Positions 26,033-35,481 of a stretch of 64,000 nucleotides of DNA are shown piece after piece. Source of the stretch: Bacillota bacterium (GTDB lineage Bacteria > Bacillota > Bacilli > Paenibacillales > NBRC-103111); the NCBI GenBank assembly GCA_023386955.1, contig JAEWIS010000014.1:116281-180280 (forward strand), written 5' to 3'. The translations under genes were made by a program, and so were the position numbers. The notes under the pieces are model-generated. The model was given only the letters and a program-made list of their open reading frames with translations, was not told where the DNA came from and made no database searches. The stretch's first letter is position 1. Every line of letters starts with the position of its first letter.

Positions 26033-27625
26033 TTAGGGCGCTGTTTCCAGGAACTTGGCTGTGGGATTCTTTTCCGTAGAGGTACGCAGGGCGTATTCAT
26101 TTTCGAACAATGCCACGTAATTCCCGCTTTTATCCTTCACCAGCTGGGAGTTGACGCGGAACTTGCCCGGGTCTACCTTCTCATCCACAATCCAGCGGGC
26201 AAATTGGAACGGCAGCCGCTGCAGCAGTACATCGACGCCGTATTCGTTTTTCATCCGGTACTCGAAGACCTCGAATTGCAGCTGGCCGACTACACCGAGA
26301 ATCATATCCTCGAAGCCGATGGATTTGAACACCTGAATGGTGCCTTCCTCCGTCAGTTGGTCTATGCCCTTCAGGAATTGCTTCTGCTTCAAGGCGTTTT
26401 TGATGGATACCTTGGCGAAAATTTCCGGAGAGAAAACCGGCAGCTCGTCAAAGGTCCTCTGGCTGCCCTGGCACAGGGAATCCCCAATGCGGAAGATGCC
26501 CGGATCGAACAAACCAATGATATCTCCCGGGTACGCCGTATCCACAATATCCCGGTCTTGGGCCAGAAATTGCTGCGGCTGCGCCAGCTTAATGTCCTTG
26601 CCGGCACGCACATGCTTCACGGTCATCCCCCGCTCGAACTTGCCGGAGACAATCCGCAGGAATGCCACCCGGTCCCGGTGGGCAGGGTTCATATTGGCTT
26701 GGATCTTGAATACATAACCGCTGAATTTTTCCTCCGAAGGCGGCACCACGCCATCGCTGCTGGAGCGGGGCTGGGGCTTCGGCGCAAGTGACAGGAAGTT
26801 GTCCAGGAAGGTCTGAACACCGAAGTTGTTAATGGCCGAGCCGAAGAATACCGGCGTCAGCTCACCTGTCCACACCTTCTCATAATCGAAGGCATCACCG
26901 GCAATTTCCAGCAGCGCCAGCTGCTCCTGCAGCTGCTCATACAGATAATCCGCTCCGGCCACTTCCTTCACCAGAGGATCGTCATAACCGCTGACTTCCC
27001 GCACGCTGATATTGTGGTGCTCGTGATCGTCACCCTGGAACAGCTCCAGGCGGGTTTTCTCCCGATCATAGACGCCGCGGAACTGCTTGCCCGAGCCGAT
27101 AGGCCAGTTCATCGGATAGGATCGGATCCCCAGCAGGTTTTCAATCTCCTCCAGGAGCTCGAAAGGGTCTCTGCCCTCCCGGTCCAGCTTGTTGATAAAG
27201 GTAAAAATCGGGATGCCCCGCTTGCGGCATACCTGGAACAGCTTCTTCGTCTGAGCCTCGACGCCCTTGGCGGAGTCGATGAGCATCACGGCGCTGTCCG
27301 CAGCCGTCAGGGTCCGGTAGGTGTCTTCGCTGAAGTCCTGGTGACCCGGGGTATCCAGGATATTGATGCGGTGACCCTCGTAATCGAACTGCATAACGGA
27401 GGAGGTAACGGAGATCCCCCGCTGCTTTTCAATTTCCATCCAGTCCGAGGTGGCATGGCGGTTGGCTTTGCGTCCCTTTACCGTACCGGCAAGCCGGATG
27501 GCGCCTCCGAACAGAAGCAGCTTTTCCGTCAATGTGGTTTTACCTGCGTCAGGGTGGGAAATAATGGCGAATGTGCGCCGCTTATCGATTTCTTTCAACA
27601 GTTCCTGTGGTAAGGATGTGCTCAT
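26033..27625 (-). CDS. prfC: Peptide chain release factor 3
   Basis: This 530-residue translational GTPase removes RF1 and RF2 from the ribosome after termination. The G domain shows the P-loop SHPDAGKTTLTEK near residue 19, DTPGHQDFSEDTYRTL and NKLDREGRDPFELL. Length and full-length pattern match bacterial RF3. The ribosome site GAGAGG is about 13 bases from the ATG, longer than usual. It is monocistronic with a strong terminator. Confidence 0.95.
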   Translation of the reverse strand: MSTSLPQELLKEIDKRRTFAIISHPDAGKTTLTEKLLLFGGAIRLAGTVKGRKANRHATSDWMEIEKQRGISVTSSVMQFDYEGHRINILDTPGHQDFSEDTYRTLTAADSAVMLIDSAKGVEAQTKKLFQVCRKRGIPIFTFINKLDREGRDPFELLEEIENLLGIRSYPMNWPIGSGKQFRGVYDREKTRLELFQGDDHEHHNISVREVSGYDDPLVKEVAGADYLYEQLQEQLALLEIAGDAFDYEKVWTGELTPVFFGSAINNFGVQTFLDNFLSLAPKPQPRSSSDGVVPPSEEKFSGYVFKIQANMNPAHRDRVAFLRIVSGKFERGMTVKHVRAGKDIKLAQPQQFLAQDRDIVDTAYPGDIIGLFDPGIFRIGDSLCQGSQRTFDELPVFSPEIFAKVSIKNALKQKQFLKGIDQLTEEGTIQVFKSIGFEDMILGVVGQLQFEVFEYRMKNEYGVDVLLQRLPFQFARWIVDEKVDPGKFRVNSQLVKDKSGNYVALFENEYALRTSTEKNPTAKFLETAP

Positions 27626-27693
27626 GCTTTTTTTAATTCCTCTCTTACACCTGTCCGCAAGAACATACGGAGTCAGGCATGTGTCGTCAATGT

Positions 27694-28761
27694 TTATACT
27701 TTAACAGATTGCAGCTTGACCTTCCAGTCCGCCTCCGGAATCCATTCCCCGGTGCTGAACTCTCTTCCCTTCAGCTCCACCCGGTCGGAGAAAACCTGCA
27801 CATACAGTCCCTGTGCGGCATCCTGCCGGACATGCTCATACTTGGCGTTTAATACCCGTCCAACGGAGGAATTGACGAACCAATGGAAGCTTTCCTTCAA
27901 ATAATGGGCGGTTCCGTTGGTGAAGTCCTGATGCCCATGGCCCGAGAATACAAACACATTGGGGTATGGCTTCAGAATTTCCCGGAACTTCTTCGCGGGA
28001 ATCACCCGGTGGGAGCCGCCATCCTGCCCCGCCGCGGGCAGCGGCTGGTGAATCATCACAAATACCGGCCTGCCGGACGGATTGGCCGCCAGCCTGCTCT
28101 TCAGCCAGTTCAGCTGCTCATCCGAATACCAAGCACCTTCCCCCACATCCGTTCGGGTTTGCTGGTACACCTCTTGGGACATCATCAGGATCAGATGGCC
28201 GTTCACCTCCACCTCATAATACGGCTTCTCCAGCTTAAAAAACTCCAAAAACGCTGTTTTCGACTGCTCATCCGTTTGTCCGTTGGGAAAGCCCTTCTGG
28301 TTCCAATTGCCATCCTTATCGATCCACACCCGGTAATAATCATGATTACCCATGTTGGCATAATATGGCGGAAGCTTGTATTTGGACAATACGGAGCGCA
28401 GCTCCTTATAGTCCTTATCCGTCCCCGATTCCGTCACATCGCCGGTAAAAATAATACAATCCGTTGCGGACTGATGCTTCTTCGTAATTTCGTCCAGCGT
28501 TTTCTTCAAATGCTCCGAAGGATAAGCCACCCCCGAATTTACATGCAAGTCGCTCAGGATAAAAAAGGAAAGCAGCGGTCCCTCCGGACCTGCTGTTGGC
28601 GTCGCCGACGGAGCAGCAGCTGAAGGTGCGGGCGTAGGACTTCCCGTTACCCCGGGGATGTCTTCTCCCGTTCCCGGCCGCCACCGGACAAGCCCTGCAG
28701 CTACTGCAGCACCGCCCAGGGCAAGGGCAGCCAGCCATTGAAGAAATCCTCTTCGGTTCAT
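27694..28761 (-). CDS. Secreted calcineurin-like metallophosphoesterase (Tat-type signal)
   Basis: The 355-residue protein starts MNRRGFLQWLAALALGGAAV, a twin-arginine-type signal, followed by a Pro/Ser/Ala-rich linker. The metallophosphoesterase motifs are in order: ILSDLHVN, TGDVTESG, GNHD near residue 137, MIHQP and GHGHQD. These bind two metal ions. Tat export would suit a folded, metal-loaded enzyme acting outside the membrane on phosphomonoesters or diesters. It stands alone. Confidence 0.88.
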   Translation of the reverse strand: MNRRGFLQWLAALALGGAAVAAGLVRWRPGTGEDIPGVTGSPTPAPSAAAPSATPTAGPEGPLLSFFILSDLHVNSGVAYPSEHLKKTLDEITKKHQSATDCIIFTGDVTESGTDKDYKELRSVLSKYKLPPYYANMGNHDYYRVWIDKDGNWNQKGFPNGQTDEQSKTAFLEFFKLEKPYYEVEVNGHLILMMSQEVYQQTRTDVGEGAWYSDEQLNWLKSRLAANPSGRPVFVMIHQPLPAAGQDGGSHRVIPAKKFREILKPYPNVFVFSGHGHQDFTNGTAHYLKESFHWFVNSSVGRVLNAKYEHVRQDAAQGLYVQVFSDRVELKGREFSTGEWIPEADWKVKLQSVKV

Positions 28762-29158
28762 GTAACAGACCCCTTATCGATCATTTTTATATAGTACTCC
28801 TGCATGTTATTATACGATTTTCACCGGGTCCCTGTACATCTTAAGCTTTACCAGTCTGCCCGGAATAACGGGCTTCACATAACCCTTGCGAAAATCGACA
28901 AAAAATCAGCCTAAATCCCCATTTTCGAGCCGGTATTCATGTAGATTTTTGGCGAAAAAGCTCAAGTTTTCGAATAATAAACGTTATAATTAGTAAAATG
29001 TTCGTTCTAAAGCCTCAATTGGTATAACTTGTATAATAATCATTGAAAATCTAGAATAAAGATGGTAGAATGTTGCATAAATCGACAAATTATTCCGAAA
29101 GTTGCTATGAAAATGAGCGAAATGAGCTAAAACGTACATCCACCGGGAGGCTAGAGGA
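28762..29158. other. Gap between divergent genes, AT-rich near the chemoreceptor promoter
   Basis: No gene is supported in these 397 bases. The right half is clearly AT-rich and contains the promoter at 29043-29071 plus further TATAAT-like stretches near 28983 and 29029. No riboswitch was recognised. Confidence 0.4.
29043..29071 (+). promoter_or_regulatory. Sigma-A promoter of the chemoreceptor-like gene
   Basis: TTGAAA (29043-29048), a 17-base spacer and TAGAAT (29066-29071) form a good promoter about 88 bases before the start codon. Confidence 0.65.
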
Positions 29159-30244
29159 ATGATCTACTATGTTTTACCTTGGACAATTTGCTTAGGATTG
29201 TTAGCCTACATTGTGTATACCAAACGCACAGCAGTTCATACCACTTCTTTGCAGCCAGCGGATGGGGATGCACCGGACACGTCCGCCGCATTGCATTCCG
29301 ACAGCGGTGTGAAGGATCTCCTCAATCAAGCCACCGAATCCATTATTGAATTGAGTACCTCCAGCAATACTCTTGTAAGCCATGCGGACAAGATCCGGTG
29401 TGATATGGAAATCGTATCAGCCATCACCGAGGAGCTTTCCGCCGCCATTCAGGAAACGGCAGCCGCCTCAGAGGAGATTGCCGCCTCCGTTACCGAAATG
29501 GAGAATATGATGACCGTCATCTCCACAGAAACCAGCGTCGCCGGCGCGACAGCAGATGAGATCCGGGAACGGGCCAATGAGCTCCGGGAGAGCTCCATAA
29601 GCTCCAAATCGGAGACGGAGAGGATGTACTCGGACGTCAAGGACGCACTGGTGACTGCTCTGGAGCGGTCCAAGGCCGTAGCGGAGATTTATATCTTCGC
29701 CGAAAAAATCATGGAGATCGCCAGCCAAACCAAGCTGCTTTCCTTAAATGCCAATATTGAAGCTGCACGGTCGGGTGAGCATGGAAGAGGCTTTGCCGTG
29801 GTGGCTACGGAGATCAATAAGCTGGCCGCCTTATCCTCCGACACCGCCTCCAGCATCAAAAAATATATCGATGAGGTCAGACTATCCGTTAATGACCTCT
29901 CCACCAGTTCCAAAACCATGGTGGATTTTATCGACAGCAACATTCTCAACGACTATGACAATCTGATCGAGCAAAGCCAGCAATATTATGAGGATTCCGC
30001 CAAGTTTAACACTTCCATCGGCAAGATCAACGAGATGGTAGATCAGCTGTGCAGTACCGGGGCAGGCATCTCCATTGCCGTAAGCCAGCTGACGCAGAAT
30101 AACATCGAAGGTGCCGCCGGAACACAGGAAATCACCGCCTCCATTAATGAGGTGATGGAAAGCTGCCATCTGGTTTTCCGCAACGCCTCCGACAATACCA
30201 AAAATGTGGACAAGCTTGCCGAAACCATCATGGGTGCAGGCTGA
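29159..30244 (+). CDS. Chemoreceptor-like protein with short membrane anchor
   Basis: This 361-residue protein has one N-terminal hydrophobic segment at about residues 3-19 and no periplasmic sensor domain. A coiled-coil signalling region follows, with the receptor tip [20 protein letters not shown] and [15 protein letters not shown] near residues 180-220. The tip contacts CheA and CheW, so the protein should signal from the membrane's inner face. Without a sensor domain it may respond to the cytoplasm or to a partner. GGGAGG is eight bases upstream. The SDR gene follows after 38 bases. Confidence 0.85.
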   Translation: MIYYVLPWTICLGLLAYIVYTKRTAVHTTSLQPADGDAPDTSAALHSDSGVKDLLNQATESIIELSTSSNTLVSHADKIRCDMEIVSAITEELSAAIQETAAASEEIAASVTEMENMMTVISTETSVAGATADEIRERANELRESSISSKSETERMYSDVKDALVTALERSKAVAEIYIFAEKIMEIASQTKLLSLNANIEAARSGEHGRGFAVVATEINKLAALSSDTASSIKKYIDEVRLSVNDLSTSSKTMVDFIDSNILNDYDNLIEQSQQYYEDSAKFNTSIGKINEMVDQLCSTGAGISIAVSQLTQNNIEGAAGTQEITASINEVMESCHLVFRNASDNTKNVDKLAETIMGAG

Positions 30245-30282
30245 TAACCATATAACCCCATTCACAGAAAGGATCGGTATCC

Positions 30283-31068
30283 ATGAGTAAACCACTGGAG
30301 AATCAGGTTGCAATCGTAACAGGCGGGGGAACAGGCATCGGCAGAGGCATCTGCATCGATTTGGCCAATAGAGGCGCGAAGGTTATCATTACCGGCAGAA
30401 GACTGTCCATGCTGGACGAAACCAAGACCATCATTGAGCAAAATGGCGGTTGGGCCCAAAGCGTAGTGCTGGATGTGGCCAACAAAGATAATATTAATGA
30501 GGTTATTGACCAAGTTTACGCCGAACATGGGCGGATCGATATCTTCGTCAACAATGCCGGGAACTTAAGTGAACCCGCTTTTGTCTACAACATGGAGGAT
30601 GAGGATTGGGATGCCGTCCTCAAAACCCATCTGTACGGCTCCTTCTATTGCCTAAAGGCTGTCTCCAAAAAAATGAAGGAAGCCAACTACGGCAGAATCC
30701 TGAATATTTCCTCTGTTGCAGCTATCAACGGCTTTAACGGCAGCGTCAACTACGCCGCAGCCAAGGGCGGAATTGAAGCGATGACCAAATCCCTGGCCAA
30801 GGAGCTGGGGGTTCATGGGATTACCGTCAACGCCATTCAGCCGGGCATTATCGAAACCCCGATGGCTACGGATTTCGTAGCGGCCATGGGTGAAACCTTC
30901 ATCAAGGACACTCCAGTAAGAAGATTGGGCCAGCCCCAAGACGTGGCTGTTGCCGCAGCCTTCTACTGCTCTCCGGAAGCCGGCTTCATTACCGGCACCA
31001 TTCTGAAGGTGGATGGCGGTTACATGCTGCAGTCCAGTATGGACCAGTTTGTGTTTAGTGTTTGCTAG
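30283..31068 (+). CDS. Short-chain dehydrogenase/reductase (SDR)
   Basis: This 261-residue classical SDR has a cofactor motif TGGGTGIGRG near residue 13, NNAG near residue 92 and the catalytic Ser with YAAAK near residues 156-160. The Arg pairs after the second strand (ITGRR) suggest NADP(H), but this is uncertain. The substrate is unknown; glucose 1-dehydrogenase-like and 3-oxoacyl-ACP reductase-like members look alike. It may share the promoter of the chemoreceptor gene, and a terminator follows. Confidence 0.88.
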   Translation: MSKPLENQVAIVTGGGTGIGRGICIDLANRGAKVIITGRRLSMLDETKTIIEQNGGWAQSVVLDVANKDNINEVIDQVYAEHGRIDIFVNNAGNLSEPAFVYNMEDEDWDAVLKTHLYGSFYCLKAVSKKMKEANYGRILNISSVAAINGFNGSVNYAAAKGGIEAMTKSLAKELGVHGITVNAIQPGIIETPMATDFVAAMGETFIKDTPVRRLGQPQDVAVAAAFYCSPEAGFITGTILKVDGGYMLQSSMDQFVFSVC

Positions 31069-31112
31069 TAAGTTTTTTTATTGGTATAATATTACATAAT
31101 TAAACAATAAAT

Positions 31113-31141
31113 AACCGCCGGTTTGTTCTCCGGCGGTTTTC
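31113..31141. terminator. Bidirectional terminator between SDR and zwf
   Basis: ACCGCCGG and CCGGCGGT form an 8-bp stem with TTTT on the plus side and AT-rich sequence on the other, between two convergent genes. Confidence 0.8.
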
Positions 31142-31145
31142 CTAT

Positions 31146-32699
31146 TTATTCCTGCCCCTTCACCCACAGCACATCGCTTTCCTCTTGACCGTTAATCGGC
31201 CACCAATGGAAACCGTCCTCCGCCAGCAGCTTATCCATCGCCTCCGGTCCCCAGGACCCGGCCGGGTACAGATTCAGGTCGCGGGAATCCTTGCTCCAGG
31301 CTTGGACGATCCGGTCCACGAAGCGCCATTGCAGAGACACCTCATCCCAACGGGTAAAGTACGTGGATTCCCCACGGGCTGCATCATATAAGAGCCGTTC
31401 GTAAGCTTCCGGTGTATTTAAGCCGACCTGGCAGCTTTGGCAGAAGTCCATGGCTACGGGAATAATCATGGAGTCGGAGCCCGGCTGTTTAGCATTGATT
31501 TTGATGTAAATACCCTCCAGCGGATTCACCCGGAACACCAGCAGATTGGGCTGAAGCTTGGTCCGTTTGGCCAGATAGACATTATCCGGCATGTTCTTGA
31601 ACTCCACCACCACCTCGGTGGTTTTTACCGGCAGCCGTTTGCCTGTCCGGATATAGAAGGGAACCCCTGCCCAGCGGAAATTATCCACGTACAGACGTGC
31701 GCCAAAATAGGTTTCCGTCACCGAATCCGGCGACACGGCATCCTCGGAGCGGTAGCCGGGCAGCGCCTTGCCCCGGAGCACTCCGTCGGTATATTGGCCG
31801 CGCACCACATTGGCCCGCACATCCTCCGCTGTTTCGTGGATGCGCAGGGAACGGAGCACCTTCACCTTCTCATCCCGGATATCCTCTGGATTCAGTCTGG
31901 AGGGCGGCTCCATAGCCATCATGGTCACCATTTGGAGCATATGGTTTTGACCCATATCCCGGATAGCGCCGGAATGGTCGTAATACCCTCCGCGCTCCTC
32001 CACCCCAACAGTTTCGCTCAGGGTAATCTGGATATTGGCAATATATTTGTTGTTCCACAGCGGCTCAAAAAAAGCATTGGCAAACCGGATGATCTCAATA
32101 TTCTGGACCATCTCCTTGCCCAGGTAGTGGTCGATCCGGAAGATTTCCTCCTCGCGGAATACCTCGCCGATCTGGCGGTTCAGCTTTTCCGCCGATTCCA
32201 GGTCATAGCCGAAGGGCTTCTCAATAACCAGACGGTTCCAGCCGCTGCCTTCCAAGAGGCCGCCCAGCTTCAAATTATTGGCTACTCCGGCGAACAGCTC
32301 CGGCGCCAGAGCCAGATAAAACAGCCGATTCCCCTTGATGTCGAACTTGTCCTCCAGCCGCTCGGACGCGTCCTTCAGAGCCTTGTAGCCCTCCACATTG
32401 TGAATGTCCAGGGACAAATATTCGAAGTGCTCCACAAAGCGCTGCCAGATTTCATCCTCGGCATTCAGCTTGTAGCGGGCGAACTCGGTAATGGACTGGA
32501 GAAGATCCGCCTTGAATTGCTCCTTGGTCCGGGCTCTGCGTGCCAGCCCGATCACCGCAAACCGTTCGGGGAGCTTGCCCTCTTTGTAGAGGCTGAAAAA
32601 AGCGGGGAACAGCTTCCGCTTCGCCAAGTCTCCCGTTGCTCCAAAGATAAAAAACACCGCACCGTTGTCTTTAAACGCGTCTAAGCGCGAATCGCTCAT
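31146..32699 (-). CDS. zwf: Glucose-6-phosphate 1-dehydrogenase
   Basis: This 517-residue enzyme makes 6-phosphogluconolactone and NADPH at the entry to the oxidative pentose phosphate pathway. FGATGDLAKRKLFPAF near residue 21 is the nucleotide site and RIDHYLGKEMVQN the active-site signature. The ATG at 32699 was chosen from the family start and a GAAGAAGG site eight bases upstream. The longer frame adds 27 unconserved residues. It is a single gene with a terminator shared with the SDR. Confidence 0.96.
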   Translation of the reverse strand: MSDSRLDAFKDNGAVFFIFGATGDLAKRKLFPAFFSLYKEGKLPERFAVIGLARRARTKEQFKADLLQSITEFARYKLNAEDEIWQRFVEHFEYLSLDIHNVEGYKALKDASERLEDKFDIKGNRLFYLALAPELFAGVANNLKLGGLLEGSGWNRLVIEKPFGYDLESAEKLNRQIGEVFREEEIFRIDHYLGKEMVQNIEIIRFANAFFEPLWNNKYIANIQITLSETVGVEERGGYYDHSGAIRDMGQNHMLQMVTMMAMEPPSRLNPEDIRDEKVKVLRSLRIHETAEDVRANVVRGQYTDGVLRGKALPGYRSEDAVSPDSVTETYFGARLYVDNFRWAGVPFYIRTGKRLPVKTTEVVVEFKNMPDNVYLAKRTKLQPNLLVFRVNPLEGIYIKINAKQPGSDSMIIPVAMDFCQSCQVGLNTPEAYERLLYDAARGESTYFTRWDEVSLQWRFVDRIVQAWSKDSRDLNLYPAGSWGPEAMDKLLAEDGFHWWPINGQEESDVLWVKGQE

Positions 32700-32840
32700 G
32701 GACTTGGCCTTCTTCCCTCGTGTAGTAAAAATTATTAAGTAAAGTGTAGCATACCTTCGCGCCATTCCCAAACCTAACAACCGCTTTCACATAAATTAAT
32801 CCGATATTCGAAAGGATGTCCCGCGTATCCCCGCAAAAAA

Positions 32841-32866
32841 ACAGGGGCTGCACGCTGCGCCCCTGT
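32841..32866 (-). terminator. Terminator of the GNAT gene
   Basis: ACAGGGGC pairs with GCCCCTGT and is followed on the minus strand by TTTTTTT. It lies 16 bases past the stop of the gene at 32883. Confidence 0.85.
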
Positions 32867-32882
32867 GCTGTCCGATATCCTT

Positions 32883-33332
32883 CTATCTCACCATTCTGGA
32901 TAAAATCAGCATCCGGTGCTCAGGCAAATAGCTTTCCACCCGGAAACCCTTCCTTTCATAAAACTGCCTGGCGTGATAATTGGGCTCATCGACGCCTAAC
33001 TGCATGTAATGCGCCCCCTGCCTCCGTCCGTAGCGCTCCGCCGTTTCAATCAGCGCACTGCCGATGCCGCGGCCCTCCGCCGACTTGGATACCGCCAGCA
33101 TGTCGATGGATAACGTGGTCCCCTCCGTTTTGCAGCTGATGAAACCGGCAGGCTTGCCGCCGCTCCCCTCCGCCACATATACCCTGCATTTGCGCCATCT
33201 GCTGATAATTTCGCTGCGTCTGAATTTGACTGACGGTCTTGCCTGCCGGGCAAAAGGCATCAGCCGGGTCAAAATCAGCTGAAACAGCTCCTTGTCATCC
33301 TGCTCCGGAATCCGGGTCCGTATCTTGATCAT
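32883..33332 (-). CDS. GNAT family N-acetyltransferase
   Basis: This 149-residue protein has the GNAT acetyl-CoA site AEGRGIGSALIETAERYGRR near residue 86 (Q/RxxGxG/A). It is followed by the strand and helix YMQLGVDEPNYHARQFYERK typical of the fold's end. The acceptor substrate is unknown. AAAGGGAG lies eleven bases before the ATG. It is monocistronic and points away from the FliD-like gene. Confidence 0.85.
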   Translation of the reverse strand: MIKIRTRIPEQDDKELFQLILTRLMPFARQARPSVKFRRSEIISRWRKCRVYVAEGSGGKPAGFISCKTEGTTLSIDMLAVSKSAEGRGIGSALIETAERYGRRQGAHYMQLGVDEPNYHARQFYERKGFRVESYLPEHRMLILSRMVR

Positions 33333-33523
33333 GCCGTATCGCGCTCCCTTTTGAAGCCCTTGTTGCTACATCTTACGGCTTCTGCCCGTATTCGGTCATA
33401 GGCGAACAGGCAATTCTCCATACCATGAATGGGCCTGGCAGGATAAGGCCTCATAATCATGCCAGGCCTGATGGAGGATGCTATAATAGGGATAAATCCG
33501 GCCTTACCAAAAGGAGGTTGCCC

Positions 33524-34747
33524 ATGCTGCCCATCCGACCTGTACGCAGGCTGCAATCCTACGAGGAGCATCTCGACTTTTACCGGTACAGCGCCACGGC
33601 CATTACCCGCAGAGCCCAATCCCCTTATGCGCATATGCGGCGGAAAGCAGCCTCTTTTCCCTATGCCAAGGAAGCGGATATTGAAGCGGCGGAGCGGTTT
33701 GCCGTTGCATTGGCCATGGTATTGGCGGGATCAGCCACGCTGAAGGGGCTCGCCGAGCAGCTGGCGGACCCGACGGCAAGCCAGGCACTGAACCGGCGCG
33801 CAGTGGAAAACGGCAATCCGGAGGCGGTTCACGTAAAGGCGGAGCCAGGGGCCCCTGTAGCGGAGTATACCTTGGAGATCAGGCGCCTGGCCGCCCCTCA
33901 GATCAGCCGCACTGCCTACTTCACACCTGATGCACCCACCACCATCCGGCATGGCCTGAACAGATTGGTGCTTGCTACCCGTCAGGATAACAAGGAGCTG
34001 CAATGGCTGTCGGGAGAGAACATGTCCCATAAAACCGCCTTAACTTGGCTCAAAAACAGCATCAACGCCGCCGACCGTAAGGTCCGCGCATCCTTGGAGA
34101 AGGATCCGGAAACCGGCCGGATCAGGCTGGTGCTGGAGGCCGCGGCAAGCGGTGCCGACGGCGCCTTTTTCCTGCAGGATCTGGAGGGCAATATGGCATC
34201 GGCCACAGGATTGCTTATTAAGGACCAGACTGCAGCCGATGCCCAATTCCGGATCAATGGGGGAGACTGGCAGTTTGTGAGCGATAACCGCGTCATACTC
34301 CTGCCCGCCCTCGGGCTGCAGCTTCAGCTGCTCTCCGCTACAACCAGTCCTGCCGTTTTCAGCGTGGCCCCCGACTGGGACCACATCCGGGAAAAGCTGC
34401 TGCAGCTGAACACGGCGATGGACGTGCTGGAGCAGCGCCTGGCCCAGTCTGCAGACTATCTTAACCCCCGCTTCCACCGGGAATTGCTCCGCCTCCGGGA
34501 AACCTTCCCTCGCGAGGAGGAGCTGCGGGACTCTGGACAATTAGCCGAACTTGCCGCTCTCCTTACTGGTGGACACGGCCTGATTCCCGGCCTGTTAGCC
34601 CTGATCAGGGAGATGGAATCGGTGCCTGCGGAGGAGCTGCTGAACCGGGATAACAGTCGTTACAAGCGCTATGCCAATTATTTGGCCTCCCGGGAGTGGT
34701 ATTCCCAGCTGCCCCATCAGGGCTTGTTATTGAACCGTTTCCTGTAA
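33524..34747 (+). CDS. FliD-like (flagellar hook-associated 2) protein, orphan
   Basis: The 407-residue protein has features of FliD/HAP2: an N-terminal coiled region, YTLEIRRLAAPQISRTAYF near residue 113 (FliD-N-like), and the C-terminal domain pattern DAQFRINGGDWQFVSDNRVI near residue 245. Genuine FliD caps the growing flagellum. Here there are no flagellar genes around it, and the N-terminal 100 residues are unlike the usual FliD start. The ATG at 33524 has AAGGAGG six bases upstream. It may be a divergent or adapted homologue, and the function is uncertain. Confidence 0.6.
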   Translation: MLPIRPVRRLQSYEEHLDFYRYSATAITRRAQSPYAHMRRKAASFPYAKEADIEAAERFAVALAMVLAGSATLKGLAEQLADPTASQALNRRAVENGNPEAVHVKAEPGAPVAEYTLEIRRLAAPQISRTAYFTPDAPTTIRHGLNRLVLATRQDNKELQWLSGENMSHKTALTWLKNSINAADRKVRASLEKDPETGRIRLVLEAAASGADGAFFLQDLEGNMASATGLLIKDQTAADAQFRINGGDWQFVSDNRVILLPALGLQLQLLSATTSPAVFSVAPDWDHIREKLLQLNTAMDVLEQRLAQSADYLNPRFHRELLRLRETFPREEELRDSGQLAELAALLTGGHGLIPGLLALIREMESVPAEELLNRDNSRYKRYANYLASREWYSQLPHQGLLLNRFL

Positions 34748-34769
34748 ATCTCCAACCTTGCCCAAAACA

Positions 34770-34811
34770 AAAAGCCTCCGCTTTCCCTAATGGGAATCCG
34801 GAGGCTTATTC
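34770..34811. terminator. Bidirectional terminator between FliD-like gene and liaR
   Basis: AAGCCTCCG pairs with CGGAGGCTT and an inner TTCCC pairs with GGGAA, between convergent genes. A-rich sequence precedes the stem, giving a T run on the minus strand. Confidence 0.8.
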
Positions 34812-34824
34812 CTAACGGCCCGTA

Positions 34825-35481
34825 CTACTGGGCCAAGCCGTGTTTATGGGCGTATATGGCTGCCTGAGTGCGGTCATCCACACCCAATTTAGCGAGAATG
34901 TTGGTGACATGGAACTTAACCGTTTTGATGCCGATAAACAGCGCATCCGCCACCTCCTGATTGGACTTGCCTCCGGCGATAAGCTGGAGCACCTCCATCT
35001 CCCGGTCCGTCAGGTCCTCATGTGGAGCATGGGCAGGTTTGGGCTGGCGGAACCGGTTCATGATTTTGGAGGCCACCTGGGATTCCAGAATGGACTGCCC
35101 CCGCGCCGCAGCACGGATGGCCGCTGCAATTTCCGTCGCTCTGGAGGTTTTGAGCAGATAGCTGAAGGCGCCGGCTTCAATAACCGGATACATCTTCTCA
35201 TCATCCAGATAGCTGGTCAGGACGATCACCCGGCAATCGGGCACCAGCTGCAATAGCCGCCGCGTGGTTTCAATGCCGTCCATCCCATCCATCACAAGAT
35301 CCATCAGTACCACATCCGGCTTGTATTCCTGGGCCAGACGGATGCCGTCCGTGCCGTTGCTGGCTTCGCCCACAACCTCGATCCCGTCCTCCGTGCCCAG
35401 CACGGCGGCCAGCCCGATACGCACCATCTCGTGGTCGTCCACCAGCAGTACCTTAATGGACTCTTCCGCTTGTTCTTCCAT
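34825..35481 (-). CDS. liaR: LiaR/VraR-type response regulator
   Basis: This 218-residue NarL/FixJ-class regulator has a receiver domain with the acidic pair DDHEM and the phosphoacceptor Asp in VVLMDLVMDGMDG near residue 54. A LuxR-type helix-turn-helix follows (LTDREMEVLQLIAGGKSNQE onward). It accepts phosphate from LiaS and drives the envelope-stress genes upstream in the same operon. The ATG at 35481 has AGGAG nine bases upstream and lies inside the end of liaS, a 29-base overlap that implies coupling. Confidence 0.92.
   Translation of the reverse strand: MEEQAEESIKVLLVDDHEMVRIGLAAVLGTEDGIEVVGEASNGTDGIRLAQEYKPDVVLMDLVMDGMDGIETTRRLLQLVPDCRVIVLTSYLDDEKMYPVIEAGAFSYLLKTSRATEIAAAIRAAARGQSILESQVASKIMNRFRQPKPAHAPHEDLTDREMEVLQLIAGGKSNQEVADALFIGIKTVKFHVTNILAKLGVDDRTQAAIYAHKHGLAQ

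Noticed and set aside
28762..29158. c-di-GMP riboswitch before the chemoreceptor-like gene
   Set aside because: I could not find the conserved core; only a plain promoter is visible.
33329..33634. 101-codon minus-strand frame between GNAT and FliD-like genes
   Set aside because: It overlaps the start of the FliD-like gene antisense and has no ribosome site.
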